In this document: positions 52,346-61,209 of the stretch, in pieces
Numbering within the stretch: the stretch's first letter is position 1
Layout of the letters: each line of letters starts with the position of its first letter
Origin: Comamonadaceae bacterium
Lineage (GTDB): Bacteria; Pseudomonadota; Gammaproteobacteria; Burkholderiales; Burkholderiaceae_C
Assembly: GCA_947450695.1 (NCBI GenBank)
Contig: CANFWV010000001.1
Coordinates: forward strand, 62,001 to 126,000
Direction: 5' to 3'
DNA length: 64,000 nt
Position numbers and translations under genes: made by a program
The notes under the pieces: generated by a model
What the model was told of the DNA's origin: nothing
What the model saw: only the letters and a program-made list of their open reading frames with translations
Databases searched by the model: none

Positions 52346-53263
52346 ATGGAAATTGCAATTATCATCTTGGTCATCGCCCTGATCTTCATCACCCGATCCA
52401 TCAAAGTGGTCCCCCAGCAAAACTCTTGGGTCGTTGAAAGACTCGGTAAATTCCATATGGCGCTCACCCCTGGACTGAATTTTTTAGTGCCCTTCATTGA
52501 CCGCGTGGCCTACAAACACAGCCTGAAAGAAATCCCGCTGGATGTGCCAAGCCAGATCTGTATCACGCGCGACAACACCCAACTGCAAGTCGACGGTATC
52601 TTGTACTTTCAAGTCACAGACCCGATCCGTGCCAGCTATGGCTCGTCCAACTACATCATGGCCGTCACCCAACTGGCACAGACCTCGCTGCGCAGCGTGA
52701 TCGGCAAGCTCGAACTCGACAAGACTTTTGAAGAACGCAACATCATCAATGCGCAAGTGGTCGCGGCCATCGACGAAGCCGCCTTGAACTGGGGCGTGAA
52801 GGTTCTGCGCTACGAGATCAAAGACTTGACGCCGCCGAAAGAAATCTTACTGGCCATGCAGTCTCAGATCACTGCTGAACGTGAAAAACGCGCCTTGATC
52901 GCCGCTTCAGAAGGTCGTCGCCAAGAGCAAATCAACATAGCCACCGGTGAACGCGAAGCCTTCATTGCCCGCTCCGAAGGTGCAAAACTCGCGGCCATCA
53001 ACAATGCGCAAGGTGAAGCTGGGGCGATCACCGCGGTGGCTGACGCAACCGCGCTGGCTATTGAGCGCGTTGCTGCAGCCATTCGCCAGCCCGGCGGCGA
53101 AATGGCCGTGCAACTGAAGGTCGCTGAAAAAGCGGTTGAAGCCTACGCCAAAGTCGCCAGCCAAGCCAAAACCACGCTGATTGTCCCGAGCAATATGACC
53201 GAAGTGTCCAGCCTCATTACCTCTGCCATGACCATGTTGCAAGTCAACAAGGCTGCACCTTAA
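52346..53263 (+). CDS. qmcA: SPFH domain/stomatin-like protein (QmcA type)
   Basis: VPQQNSWVVERLGKFHMALTPGLNFLVPFIDRVAYKHSLKE, QSQITAEREKRALIAASEGRRQEQINIATGEREA. Confidence 0.94.
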   Translation: MEIAIIILVIALIFITRSIKVVPQQNSWVVERLGKFHMALTPGLNFLVPFIDRVAYKHSLKEIPLDVPSQICITRDNTQLQVDGILYFQVTDPIRASYGSSNYIMAVTQLAQTSLRSVIGKLELDKTFEERNIINAQVVAAIDEAALNWGVKVLRYEIKDLTPPKEILLAMQSQITAEREKRALIAASEGRRQEQINIATGEREAFIARSEGAKLAAINNAQGEAGAITAVADATALAIERVAAAIRQPGGEMAVQLKVAEKAVEAYAKVASQAKTTLIVPSNMTEVSSLITSAMTMLQVNKAAP

Positions 53264-53267
53264 AACC

Positions 53268-53642
53268 ATGACGACCTTGAATGTTTTGGGCAGTCCGCTG
53301 GTGCCCTGCTCTTACGATCCGTTGACCGGCTACTTCCGGGACGGCTGTTGCGAGACAGACGAAACAGACGCAGGTTCACACCTGGTTTGCGCTCGAATGA
53401 CGCAAGCCTTTCTTGATTTTTCAGTCGCTCATGGCAACGACTTGGTCACCCCCAAGCCGCAGTGGCGCTTTGCAGGACTCAAAGCTGGCGACCGTTGGTG
53501 CCTCTGCGTCAATCGCTGGAAGGAAGCGTTGGCAGCCGGCGTTGCGCCGCCGGTCATCTTGGAGTGCACGCATGCCTACGCCACCAAGGTGGTAAGCCTG
53601 CAAGCCCTTGAAAGCCACGCATTTAGGGGCGAACTTCAATAA
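53268..53642 (+). CDS. DUF2237 family protein
   Basis: NVLGSPLVPCSYDPLTGYFRDGCCETDETDAGSHLVCARMTQAFLDFS...GDRWCLCVNRWKEAL. Confidence 0.9.
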   Translation: MTTLNVLGSPLVPCSYDPLTGYFRDGCCETDETDAGSHLVCARMTQAFLDFSVAHGNDLVTPKPQWRFAGLKAGDRWCLCVNRWKEALAAGVAPPVILECTHAYATKVVSLQALESHAFRGELQ

Positions 53643-53707
53643 TTAGGTTCGAGTCCGTCAACATTCATCTGCAGTGACTATTCCACTGCTAGAATGTGAG
53701 GCTTCGC

Positions 53708-53797
53708 GGAAGGGTGGATGAGCGGTTTAAGTCATACGCCTGGAAAGCGTACGTGGGGTTATACCCACCGCGGGTTCGAATCCCGCCTCTTCCGCCA
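53708..53797 (+). tRNA. tRNA-Ser(GGA)
   Basis: Acceptor GGAAGGG/CTCTTCC, anticodon stem ACGC-CTGGAAA-GCGT, long variable arm, T-loop GGGTTCGAATCCC, encoded GCCA 3' end. Confidence 0.96.
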
Positions 53798-53845
53798 AAA
53801 TTAGGTTCATGGCCGTCTCCAACGGTCTGAAATGGAACCACTGGA

Positions 53846-53880
53846 AGCCTCGTTCACCTATGGTAACGGGGCTTTTTTTT
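53846..53880 (+). terminator. Rho-independent terminator downstream of tRNA-Ser
   Basis: AGCCTCGTT...AACGGGGCT stem (one G-T) followed by T8. Confidence 0.88.
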
Positions 53881-53907
53881 AACCCTTAGAGGCTGTAATT
53901 CGGAAAG

Positions 53908-54507
53908 TTACATCGGCGGCTTGAAGCCGTTTCTACCGACATTGACCCTCAAAACCGTCGGCTTGCCATCTTTCAAAACGGCAGTGATCATGGCAAAAGC
54001 GCCAGGAATCAAAAGTTCTGCATTGGCTGGCTTGAAGGTGACGACAGGCGCAGATTCAGGAACAAAGATCGTTTTCTCACCGTCTTTGTATTTCATGGTC
54101 AGCATTCGAGATTGATCAGTACGAACCAAGTTAACCACCGTCGCGTTGGTCATTGAACTGCCCGGTTGAAGGTCCCAGCCATAGTGTCCTTCGCCTGAGC
54201 CTCGGGCAACTTCTGGAAAAACCAAAACCTCCAAAGCTTCCAAGACTCCATCTGTCCGTGTCAATGTTGCGACTCCTAAATAGGCATTCGGTTCAATCGC
54301 TGTCATTGCAATCGGGTAGACCTCTTGGATAGGAAATTTTTCAGAGATATTCAATTTCAAGACTTCTCCATTTCGCTCCCGAAACGTCAGCGTATCTGCA
54401 TCGATTTTTTCGATGACACCTCGCAGTCGGACTGGGGACTGGGAAAAGGAAATAGCAGTTATCCCAAACAAGCAAATAAAGAGAGCAATGGATCTGATAT
54501 TTTTCAT
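53908..54507 (-). CDS. Secreted hypothetical protein
   Basis: Clear signal peptide MKNIRSIALFICLFGITAISFS and OB-like beta-rich region; no confident family. Confidence 0.7.
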   Translation of the reverse strand: MKNIRSIALFICLFGITAISFSQSPVRLRGVIEKIDADTLTFRERNGEVLKLNISEKFPIQEVYPIAMTAIEPNAYLGVATLTRTDGVLEALEVLVFPEVARGSGEGHYGWDLQPGSSMTNATVVNLVRTDQSRMLTMKYKDGEKTIFVPESAPVVTFKPANAELLIPGAFAMITAVLKDGKPTVLRVNVGRNGFKPPM

Positions 54508-54573
54508 GGCTAATTCTCAGGTTAAGGGCATAAAACCGGGGGATTAAGTTATGTCGTGTTCAAAAAGAAGCGG

Positions 54574-55716
54574 CTACACGCTCATGTCAACTGACTTTGC
54601 AACGGGCGCCAGCGGCGTTGCCCAAGCATCGTAGCCATAGACCCAGTCGGGGTCAGTGCGTTTGCTCATCCACTGGTTGTGGTGTGAGGTCAGCTGGATT
54701 TTTGAAGTACGCTCCTTGCGGCTGACTTCGAAACGTCGAAACGCGTCTTGGATGTCGGCCGTTTCGTCTAGGCAGCGTGACAGCACCGCAGCATCCTCAA
54801 TCGCCGTAGCGGCACCTTGCGCCATGTAAGGCACCATGGGGTGGCACGCGTCCCCCATCAGCACAGCCCGGCCTTGGCTCCAGCGTGGCAGCGGATCACG
54901 CTCATAGAGCGCCCATTTGTAAACTTCGGGGCAGGCTTGAAGGACGCTCTGCACCTGCGGGTGAAAGCCGGCAAAAGCGGCACGCAGTTGCACCAAGTCG
55001 CCACGCGCTGACCAAGATTCGTTGCGCCACTCAGGCTCGGGCAAGCTGGTCACAAAGTAAACCTCGTCACGCTGGGGCGTGATGTAGTAAATAACAATGT
55101 GACGATCAGGCCCCCACCACTTGGTGCAATCGTCAATCTGCACACCGTTGAGCAATTCAGCCTTGAATGTCGTGCGGTAGGCCACGCGGCCTGTGAACCG
55201 AGGGTCATCGGGTCCCAGCATCCACTCGCGTACCAATGAATGCACGCCGTCGGCACCAATCACTGCATCCACCTGCCGTGTCTGCCCATTCACAAAGCGC
55301 AGTGTGACGCTCGCATCGTTCGCGTTCAAACCGGCGAGTGGCATGTCTAGGTGAATACGCGCCGGATCCACGGCATTGAACAGTGCAGTATGCAAATCAC
55401 CGCGGTGCAACAGCAGGTAGGGTGCGCCATAGCGGTCCTCGAACGCAGCGCCCAGCGGAAGTTCGTATTTCACCGCCCCGGTATCCCACTCACGGTTGTT
55501 CCAAGACTTGGGCTGAAAGGCGATGTCGCGCAGCGTCTGCTCTAGGCCGATCTCGCGCAACACGCGCACAGCGTTGGCGCTCTGTTGGATGCCAGCGCCA
55601 ACGCGGGCGAATTTTTTAGCCTGCTCAAATACCTGTACATCATGGCCGCGCCGTTGCAGTAACGCCGCAGCCGTCAGGCCACCAATACCCGCGCCAATGA
55701 TCGCTATGGTTGACAT
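54574..55716 (-). CDS. FAD-dependent monooxygenase, 6-hydroxynicotinate 3-monooxygenase (NicC)-like
   Basis: GAGIGGLTAAALLQ Rossmann, CTKWWGPDRHIVIYY, GDACHPMVPYMAQGAATAIEDAAVLSRCL, DPDWVYGYDAWA. Confidence 0.88.
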   Translation of the reverse strand: MSTIAIIGAGIGGLTAAALLQRRGHDVQVFEQAKKFARVGAGIQQSANAVRVLREIGLEQTLRDIAFQPKSWNNREWDTGAVKYELPLGAAFEDRYGAPYLLLHRGDLHTALFNAVDPARIHLDMPLAGLNANDASVTLRFVNGQTRQVDAVIGADGVHSLVREWMLGPDDPRFTGRVAYRTTFKAELLNGVQIDDCTKWWGPDRHIVIYYITPQRDEVYFVTSLPEPEWRNESWSARGDLVQLRAAFAGFHPQVQSVLQACPEVYKWALYERDPLPRWSQGRAVLMGDACHPMVPYMAQGAATAIEDAAVLSRCLDETADIQDAFRRFEVSRKERTSKIQLTSHHNQWMSKRTDPDWVYGYDAWATPLAPVAKSVDMSV

Positions 55717-55773
55717 AGTGCTGAATTTCTTTCGTCAAAAAATGAAATGAAGGTTGAGATATCAGTGTGAATG

Positions 55774-56754
55774 TCAGTCCATGCGGATATTGGCTTTTTT
55801 CACGACAGGAGCCCACTTCACCATCTCTGAACGAATGAACTCGCCGTACTGCATTTGGGTTTGCGGCACGGGCTCAGCACCAATTTTGAGGAGACGTTCG
55901 CGCACGTCGGGGTCCTTCAGGACGGTGACGATGTCAGCGCTGAGTTTGACCACCACCTCTCTCGGCGTACCCGTCCGAACTGACAGCCCGCCCCAAGTTT
56001 GAGACACGTAACCAGGTACTCCGGATTCGATCACGGTGGGCAGCTTTGGCAACAGCGCAGAGCGCTCCTTGGTAGAAATAGCCAGGGCGCGCAATCGGCC
56101 TGACTGTATGTGCTGAAGCGCGCTGGGGATGTCGCTGAACATCATGTCAAGGCGCCCACCCATCACGTCCAAGATGGCTGGGCCATTACCCTTGTACGGC
56201 ACGTCAGTCAGATTGATACCCGCATCCATCTCAAAGAGTTCACCAGCCAAGTGCGCACCGCCGCCCTGCCCTGAGTGGCCATAGGTCAGGGTGCCAGGTG
56301 CGGCTTTGGCCCGCGACACCAGGTCGGCCACCGACTTGATCGGCGATGCCGCATTGACGACCAAAATGATCGGGTAAACCGCTGCCAGCGACAGCGGGAT
56401 GAAGTCTTTCTCGATGTCGTAAGTGAGGTTGGTTTTGATGCTCGGCAGCACCGTGTGATGAATCACCGAGAACAGCAGTGTGTAGCCGTCGGACGGCGCC
56501 CGAAGCGCGGTTTCTGCCGCGATGATGCCGCTGGCACCTGTGCGATTCTCAATCATCACCGACTGCTTCCACAGCTCCGACAGCTTTTGAGACATGATGC
56601 GGGCAGTCTGGTCGATCGGACCACCCGGCGGGAATGGAACCAAAATGCGCACGGGCTGCTTAGTCGGAAAGGTGTCTGACTGAGCTTTAAGGCCAGAGGC
56701 GGCAAGCACTGCAGCAGCGGCAGTAATGAGTTGATGGCGGCGGGAAATAGTCAT
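55774..56754 (-). CDS. Bug/TctC-type tripartite tricarboxylate transporter substrate-binding protein
   Basis: PVRILVPFPPGGPIDQTARIMSQKLSE, VIENRTGASGIIAAE, GHSGQGGGAHLAGELF. Confidence 0.93.
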   Translation of the reverse strand: MTISRRHQLITAAAAVLAASGLKAQSDTFPTKQPVRILVPFPPGGPIDQTARIMSQKLSELWKQSVMIENRTGASGIIAAETALRAPSDGYTLLFSVIHHTVLPSIKTNLTYDIEKDFIPLSLAAVYPIILVVNAASPIKSVADLVSRAKAAPGTLTYGHSGQGGGAHLAGELFEMDAGINLTDVPYKGNGPAILDVMGGRLDMMFSDIPSALQHIQSGRLRALAISTKERSALLPKLPTVIESGVPGYVSQTWGGLSVRTGTPREVVVKLSADIVTVLKDPDVRERLLKIGAEPVPQTQMQYGEFIRSEMVKWAPVVKKANIRMD

Positions 56755-56844
56755 GATTTTTCTCTGTCGCAATAAGAAGAGCAAGAGATGGAAACGCAAA
56801 AATTTGACGGCTTGGGGTCACCAACACCCCTGTCAGGACATCGA

Positions 56845-57825
56845 TCAGTCCAACTGCGCACCTGAATCTTTCACGATCTTGGCCCAACGTACCAAGTCCT
56901 CGCTGATCAATGAGGCGAGCTGTTCAGGTGTTCCGGGCGCCGACTCCACACCCAAACCGACTAAACGCTCCCTCATCTCCGGGTTGTCCATCAGCTTGAT
57001 AATTTCGGCGTTGAGCTTCGTGACAATCTCTTTGGGTGTTCCGGCTGGCACAAACAAACCGTACCAAGCATTGGCATAGAGCCCGGGAATGGTCTCGGCC
57101 AAGGTCGGCATGTCAGGCGCGAGCTGCGTGCGCTTTTCGGTGCAAGCCCCAAGCGCGCGCAGTTGACCGCTGCGAACAAAAGGCATTAAGCCAGCCAAAC
57201 TGCCGAAGGTCATGGGCACTTGACCGGCAACGACATCTGTAGCCGCCTGAGCAGCGCCACGGTAAGGAACGTGAACGATGTCGATCCCAGCGGCATTTTT
57301 CAGCATCTCGCCCAGCAGGTGGTTCACTGTGCCGTTTCCAGCAGACGCGTAATTGAACTTGCCTGGACTGGCTTTGGCGAGCGCCACTAACTCGCGCAGA
57401 TTTTTGGCCGGAACAGACGGGTTGACCGCGAGCATGTAGGGCGCAACGCCCACCACCATGACGGGATCAAAATCTTTGACCGGGTCGAACGGCACCTTCC
57501 GGTAGAGAAATGGATTGATGGTTTGCACACTTTGTGCGTTCAACAGCAAGGTATGGCCGTCTTTGGGCTGCCGCGCCACGTAGGCCGTACCGAGATTACC
57601 GCCAGCGCCCTGCCTGTTTTCAACGATGACGGGTCCCCCGATAACGGCGGACAGACGTTGCGCGAGCGCTCGTCCGATCACGTCATTAGCACCGCCCGGC
57701 GCTTGAGGCACAACGATGGTGATGACCTTGGAGGGGTAAGGATCTGCCGCACGGGCCGGACCACTCCAAATAAAAGGCGCGGCCAGCGAAGCCGCACCGG
57801 CGATGATTTGTCGTCTAGTTGTCAT
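56845..57825 (-). CDS. Bug/TctC-type tripartite tricarboxylate transporter substrate-binding protein
   Basis: KVITIVVPQAPGGANDVIGRALAQRLS, VIVENRQGAGGNLGTAYVA, NYASAGNGTVNHLLGEML. Confidence 0.93.
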   Translation of the reverse strand: MTTRRQIIAGAASLAAPFIWSGPARAADPYPSKVITIVVPQAPGGANDVIGRALAQRLSAVIGGPVIVENRQGAGGNLGTAYVARQPKDGHTLLLNAQSVQTINPFLYRKVPFDPVKDFDPVMVVGVAPYMLAVNPSVPAKNLRELVALAKASPGKFNYASAGNGTVNHLLGEMLKNAAGIDIVHVPYRGAAQAATDVVAGQVPMTFGSLAGLMPFVRSGQLRALGACTEKRTQLAPDMPTLAETIPGLYANAWYGLFVPAGTPKEIVTKLNAEIIKLMDNPEMRERLVGLGVESAPGTPEQLASLISEDLVRWAKIVKDSGAQLD

Positions 57826-57894
57826 GCTTTGTCTCCGGCGTCAGCTTGGGCTGAACTCGTGGTGAATAAAAATCACAAACTCAATCATATGGTT

Positions 57895-59193
57895 TTAGCG
57901 CAAGCTATCGGCCCAGATATTCCGCGCCCAGTCCCAAGCGTAGAGACCTTCAAGTTCGGTCGGAGCCGGCGACACCCCGCCCGACCCGGCCACCGTTTTA
58001 AAAGTTTTTTCAGCCGCACTGTATTGATGAACACTAGCGACGTGAACCACACGCGTGGCATCGACAAAGCTATAGCAAGTGTTAGTCAAGACAGGTTCTG
58101 GGTTGACCTCGAAACCGCGCAACTCAGCCACAATAGCGGCCGCAGCCACTTTGGCATGTTGATTGGCCATATGACCAGACTTTGGCATGAGCGCTGCGTT
58201 TTGAGTTGAATCACCAATGATGTGAATATCTTTAGCAGCGGTTGATTCGAAATTTAAAAAATTGACCTGCGCCCAACGCTTGTTTGAATTGGCCAGTCCC
58301 GCCTGCACGACGATTTCGCTTGCACGCATACGAGGCAAAACATTCAAGACATCGGCGCGAGCAGAATCTTGAATATCAAATTTGAGCGTCTTAGCCGCAG
58401 CATCGACTCGCAACAGATTGTGTGATGAACGGTATTCGACCATTCCAGGGTACAAATCTGTCCAAGCCTTTTTAAATAAGCCGGGTTTTGACACCACATC
58501 TTCATTGGCATCAAGAATCAACACTTTTGATTTGGGCTTTTTTTGCTTGAAATAAGCGGCCACCTGACAGGCTCTTTCATACGGACCGGGCGGGCATCTG
58601 AACGGTGCCTCTGGAATGCTGATGGCGAACACGCCGCCATCAGGCATCTGCTGCAGTTGCTTTTGCAAGGCTAGGGTCTCGGGGCCCGCCTTCCAAGCTT
58701 GTAAGGTGACACCGGCTTGATTCGCGTGCACCAAGCCTTCAATGCTGTCCATCATCAGATCCACCCCGGGCGACAACACCAATTTGTCGTAGGCGATTTT
58801 TTTGCCGAACCTTAATTTCACGATTTTTTGGACCGGATCGATCGACGCCACCCAGTCCTGGATGAAAGCAACACCATGCTGCTTTTTCAAGTCGTCATAC
58901 GGCACAGTTAACTCAGAGAGCTTTTGTGAGCCACCCAGTACCAAGTTAGACAACGGGCAAGAAATAAAAAATGGATCGGGTTCAATCAGCGTGACTTGTG
59001 CGTTGTAGTCCGAAAACATACGAATATATTTCGCTGCCGTCGCGCCGCCAAAACCCGCACCAACGACCACCACGCGGGCGGTTTGAAGATCAGCACGAAC
59101 CAGACTCGGAAATGCCACACCGCCGGCTAAAAGGGTGGCGGTGCAATTTAAAAAATGGCGGCGATGCATGGTGGCCTTTGTATGATTTTTCAT
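57895..59193 (-). CDS. soxF: Flavocytochrome c sulfide dehydrogenase flavoprotein (FccB/SoxF)
   Basis: Tat-like leader RRHFLNCTATLLAGG, VVVGAGFGGATAAKYIR, FISCPLSNLVLGG, FCSD C-terminus NTCYSFVDA. Confidence 0.93.
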   Translation of the reverse strand: MKNHTKATMHRRHFLNCTATLLAGGVAFPSLVRADLQTARVVVVGAGFGGATAAKYIRMFSDYNAQVTLIEPDPFFISCPLSNLVLGGSQKLSELTVPYDDLKKQHGVAFIQDWVASIDPVQKIVKLRFGKKIAYDKLVLSPGVDLMMDSIEGLVHANQAGVTLQAWKAGPETLALQKQLQQMPDGGVFAISIPEAPFRCPPGPYERACQVAAYFKQKKPKSKVLILDANEDVVSKPGLFKKAWTDLYPGMVEYRSSHNLLRVDAAAKTLKFDIQDSARADVLNVLPRMRASEIVVQAGLANSNKRWAQVNFLNFESTAAKDIHIIGDSTQNAALMPKSGHMANQHAKVAAAAIVAELRGFEVNPEPVLTNTCYSFVDATRVVHVASVHQYSAAEKTFKTVAGSGGVSPAPTELEGLYAWDWARNIWADSLR

Positions 59194-59999
59194 GGCCTGA
59201 CGCCAGGGCTCTCAACCGGCATACCGCGGGCACGCCATGCTAAAAATAGTTCAAGCGAGAGCAACTCTTTGGAGCCAAAAGCAAAAGGCTCGGCACGAAC
59301 ACCCGTCAGACAATTACGCAAGCGCCGCTCCAAAGAGCCAACAGACTGCCACTCAAGACGATAAATTGGGTAGGCGGTTGGATGCGCTTGTGGAATTAAA
59401 TTACCAGCCAACTTTTGACCTGATCGCTCAGCGTGGCACTGTGCACAGGACAGATTCAACTGGCCGAGCCGCTGATGAAACAAACGTTCTCCGGCCTCTA
59501 GCTGCGCAGCGTTTGCCGTATCTCGCGAAACCGTGATCGGCATGCCTTTAGACTGAGTTGCCACAAACGCTGACAGCGATAAAAGGAGTTTGCTTTCAGA
59601 CGGCAATGCCAAAGCGCCTTGGTGTTCGGTACGGCACTGGTTGATGCGGCCTTCAAGATTCAACAGGGATCGGCCCGAAGTGCTCAACTTAGGAAAGCCC
59701 GCAGCAACGCCTTTCATTGACATCGTGGCATCACCGTGGCACGACGCGCAAGATTTATTTTTATGGCCTGCTGCTTCCTGCCATAGCACCTGACCATCCA
59801 GCACGGCGAAGTTGGCCGGGTTTGACAGTGGGTCGTCTTGCATGGCCTTTGTATCAATCGACATGAGCTCGTAACTTGATTGCCGATCGCGGCCGACAGG
59901 ATCAGCCTTCACCAAAGTGCCTATGCATACGACGGCAACAACACTGCAGCACAGAAGGACTCTAGCGACAAAGCTCATTAAATCGGCCAGGTCATTCAC
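59190..59999 (-). CDS. soxA: Diheme cytochrome SoxA
   Basis: CASCH and CAQCH haem motifs plus NCLTGVRAEPF Cys-ligand region; GTG start overlaps soxZ stop. Confidence 0.93.
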   Translation of the reverse strand: MNDLADLMSFVARVLLCCSVVAVVCIGTLVKADPVGRDRQSSYELMSIDTKAMQDDPLSNPANFAVLDGQVLWQEAAGHKNKSCASCHGDATMSMKGVAAGFPKLSTSGRSLLNLEGRINQCRTEHQGALALPSESKLLLSLSAFVATQSKGMPITVSRDTANAAQLEAGERLFHQRLGQLNLSCAQCHAERSGQKLAGNLIPQAHPTAYPIYRLEWQSVGSLERRLRNCLTGVRAEPFAFGSKELLSLELFLAWRARGMPVESPGVRP

Positions 60000-60325
60000 G
60001 TCACCACAAGTTTGCCGGACGTGCTTGAAGCGTAGTCATTGTCCCCAGACCAATTAAAGTCGAGCGTGCCGCTTTCGGTCGCCACGGTAGAGAAAATAAT
60101 CATCGGATTGGCACCCATCGCCGGATGCAATTCAACCCGAAAGACTTCAACACCGTTATAGGTACAACGAAAATCTCGAATGATGTCTCGCGGCACACGT
60201 TGTCCTGTTTCAGTATGTCGAAAACCGGATTCCATATCGTGCTGAACGATGATGCGGATTTCAATAATGTCACCCTTTTTGGCGCTTGCAGGCATGGTGA
60301 CTAAAGTTCGAGATGTCTTGCTCAC
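59996..60325 (-). CDS. soxZ: Thiosulfate oxidation carrier complex protein SoxZ
   Basis: KKGDIIEIRIIVQHDMESGFRHTETGQRVPRDIIRDFRCTYNGVEVFRVELHPAMGANP. Confidence 0.95.
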   Translation of the reverse strand: MSKTSRTLVTMPASAKKGDIIEIRIIVQHDMESGFRHTETGQRVPRDIIRDFRCTYNGVEVFRVELHPAMGANPMIIFSTVATESGTLDFNWSGDNDYASSTSGKLVVT

Positions 60326-60328
60326 TTT

Positions 60329-60772
60329 TTACACCTCGGCACAGGCGGCTATCGTGACCAGAGTCGACGCATCACCTTGCCAAAAAGAACCATCGCTCAT
60401 CTGCGCGATGGCCACAATACGCTGCGAATCACCCAAACGGATTCGCGTTGTGACGGCCGCTCGACCGGAGCGCGATGACAAATAGAAACTCACAACATTG
60501 GGCAAAGGATTACCTTCAGCCACGATATGAATCGCTTGCACGTGATCCGCCTTCGTCATGGAGCTCTCAACAGAGACCTTCATCGTGACAAGATTACCGT
60601 TTTCAACCAGCGGTGGAATCACCAAAGTAACGCGCCCCGTAGAGGCTTTTTTACCGCCAAGAATTTTGTCAACAGCCAGTGCGGCGTCAGCAACCGTAGC
60701 GAGTGCGCTAAACGATGGCAGAGCTCCCGCCGCCGCTGCACTGAGTACAAATGCTCTTCGCTTTATCGTCAT
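60329..60772 (-). CDS. soxY: SoxY-family carrier protein with non-canonical C-terminus (AACAEV)
   Basis: Leader RRAFVLSAAAAGALPSFSA, SoxY-like beta sandwich; ends VTIAACAEV rather than GGCGG. Confidence 0.88.
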   Translation of the reverse strand: MTIKRRAFVLSAAAAGALPSFSALATVADAALAVDKILGGKKASTGRVTLVIPPLVENGNLVTMKVSVESSMTKADHVQAIHIVAEGNPLPNVVSFYLSSRSGRAAVTTRIRLGDSQRIVAIAQMSDGSFWQGDASTLVTIAACAEV

Positions 60773-61209
60773 GGTTTCAAGCTCACTAAAAAAGCGACAA
60801 CATCTTCAATTTCTTGCGCAGTCAAGATGGTCTTGCCTGCAAACTGCGGCGCCACTCGCGTGAGACCATCAGAGCGAAAATAGGAGGGCATGATCGTATC
60901 TGGATTGAACCGACTTGCATCGACAATACGCGCGCGTAACTGAGCGGGCGACAACTGCGCAGCGCTTGCAGCAAGATCAGGCGCCAGCGTGCCCTGAAAA
61001 CGCTCTTCGGGAAACGGGCCACTGTGACACAAGAGACATAAACCATCTTGCCGACTCACAACAATGGCACGCCCACGCATTAGGTTACCAGCATGCCCGG
61101 ACAACGAGATAACAATTTGATCAGCGACAAATGTCTGCGCAAAAAGGGGGCAGGGAGTAGCAAACCAAAAACCGACCGCTAACAAAAAACCAGCCCCCCG
61201 ACCCGTCAT
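60769..61209 (-). CDS. soxX: Monohaem cytochrome SoxX
   Basis: CLLCHSGPFPEERFQGTLAPDL and MPSYFRSDGLTRVAPQFAGKTILTAQEIEDVVAFLVSL. Confidence 0.92.
   Translation of the reverse strand: MTGRGAGFLLAVGFWFATPCPLFAQTFVADQIVISLSGHAGNLMRGRAIVVSRQDGLCLLCHSGPFPEERFQGTLAPDLAASAAQLSPAQLRARIVDASRFNPDTIMPSYFRSDGLTRVAPQFAGKTILTAQEIEDVVAFLVSLKP

Noticed and set aside
53708-53880. tRNA-Ser as a possible island integration site
   Set aside because: No duplicated 3' tRNA end, integrase or mobility gene nearby; flanks are ordinary and a terminator follows directly.
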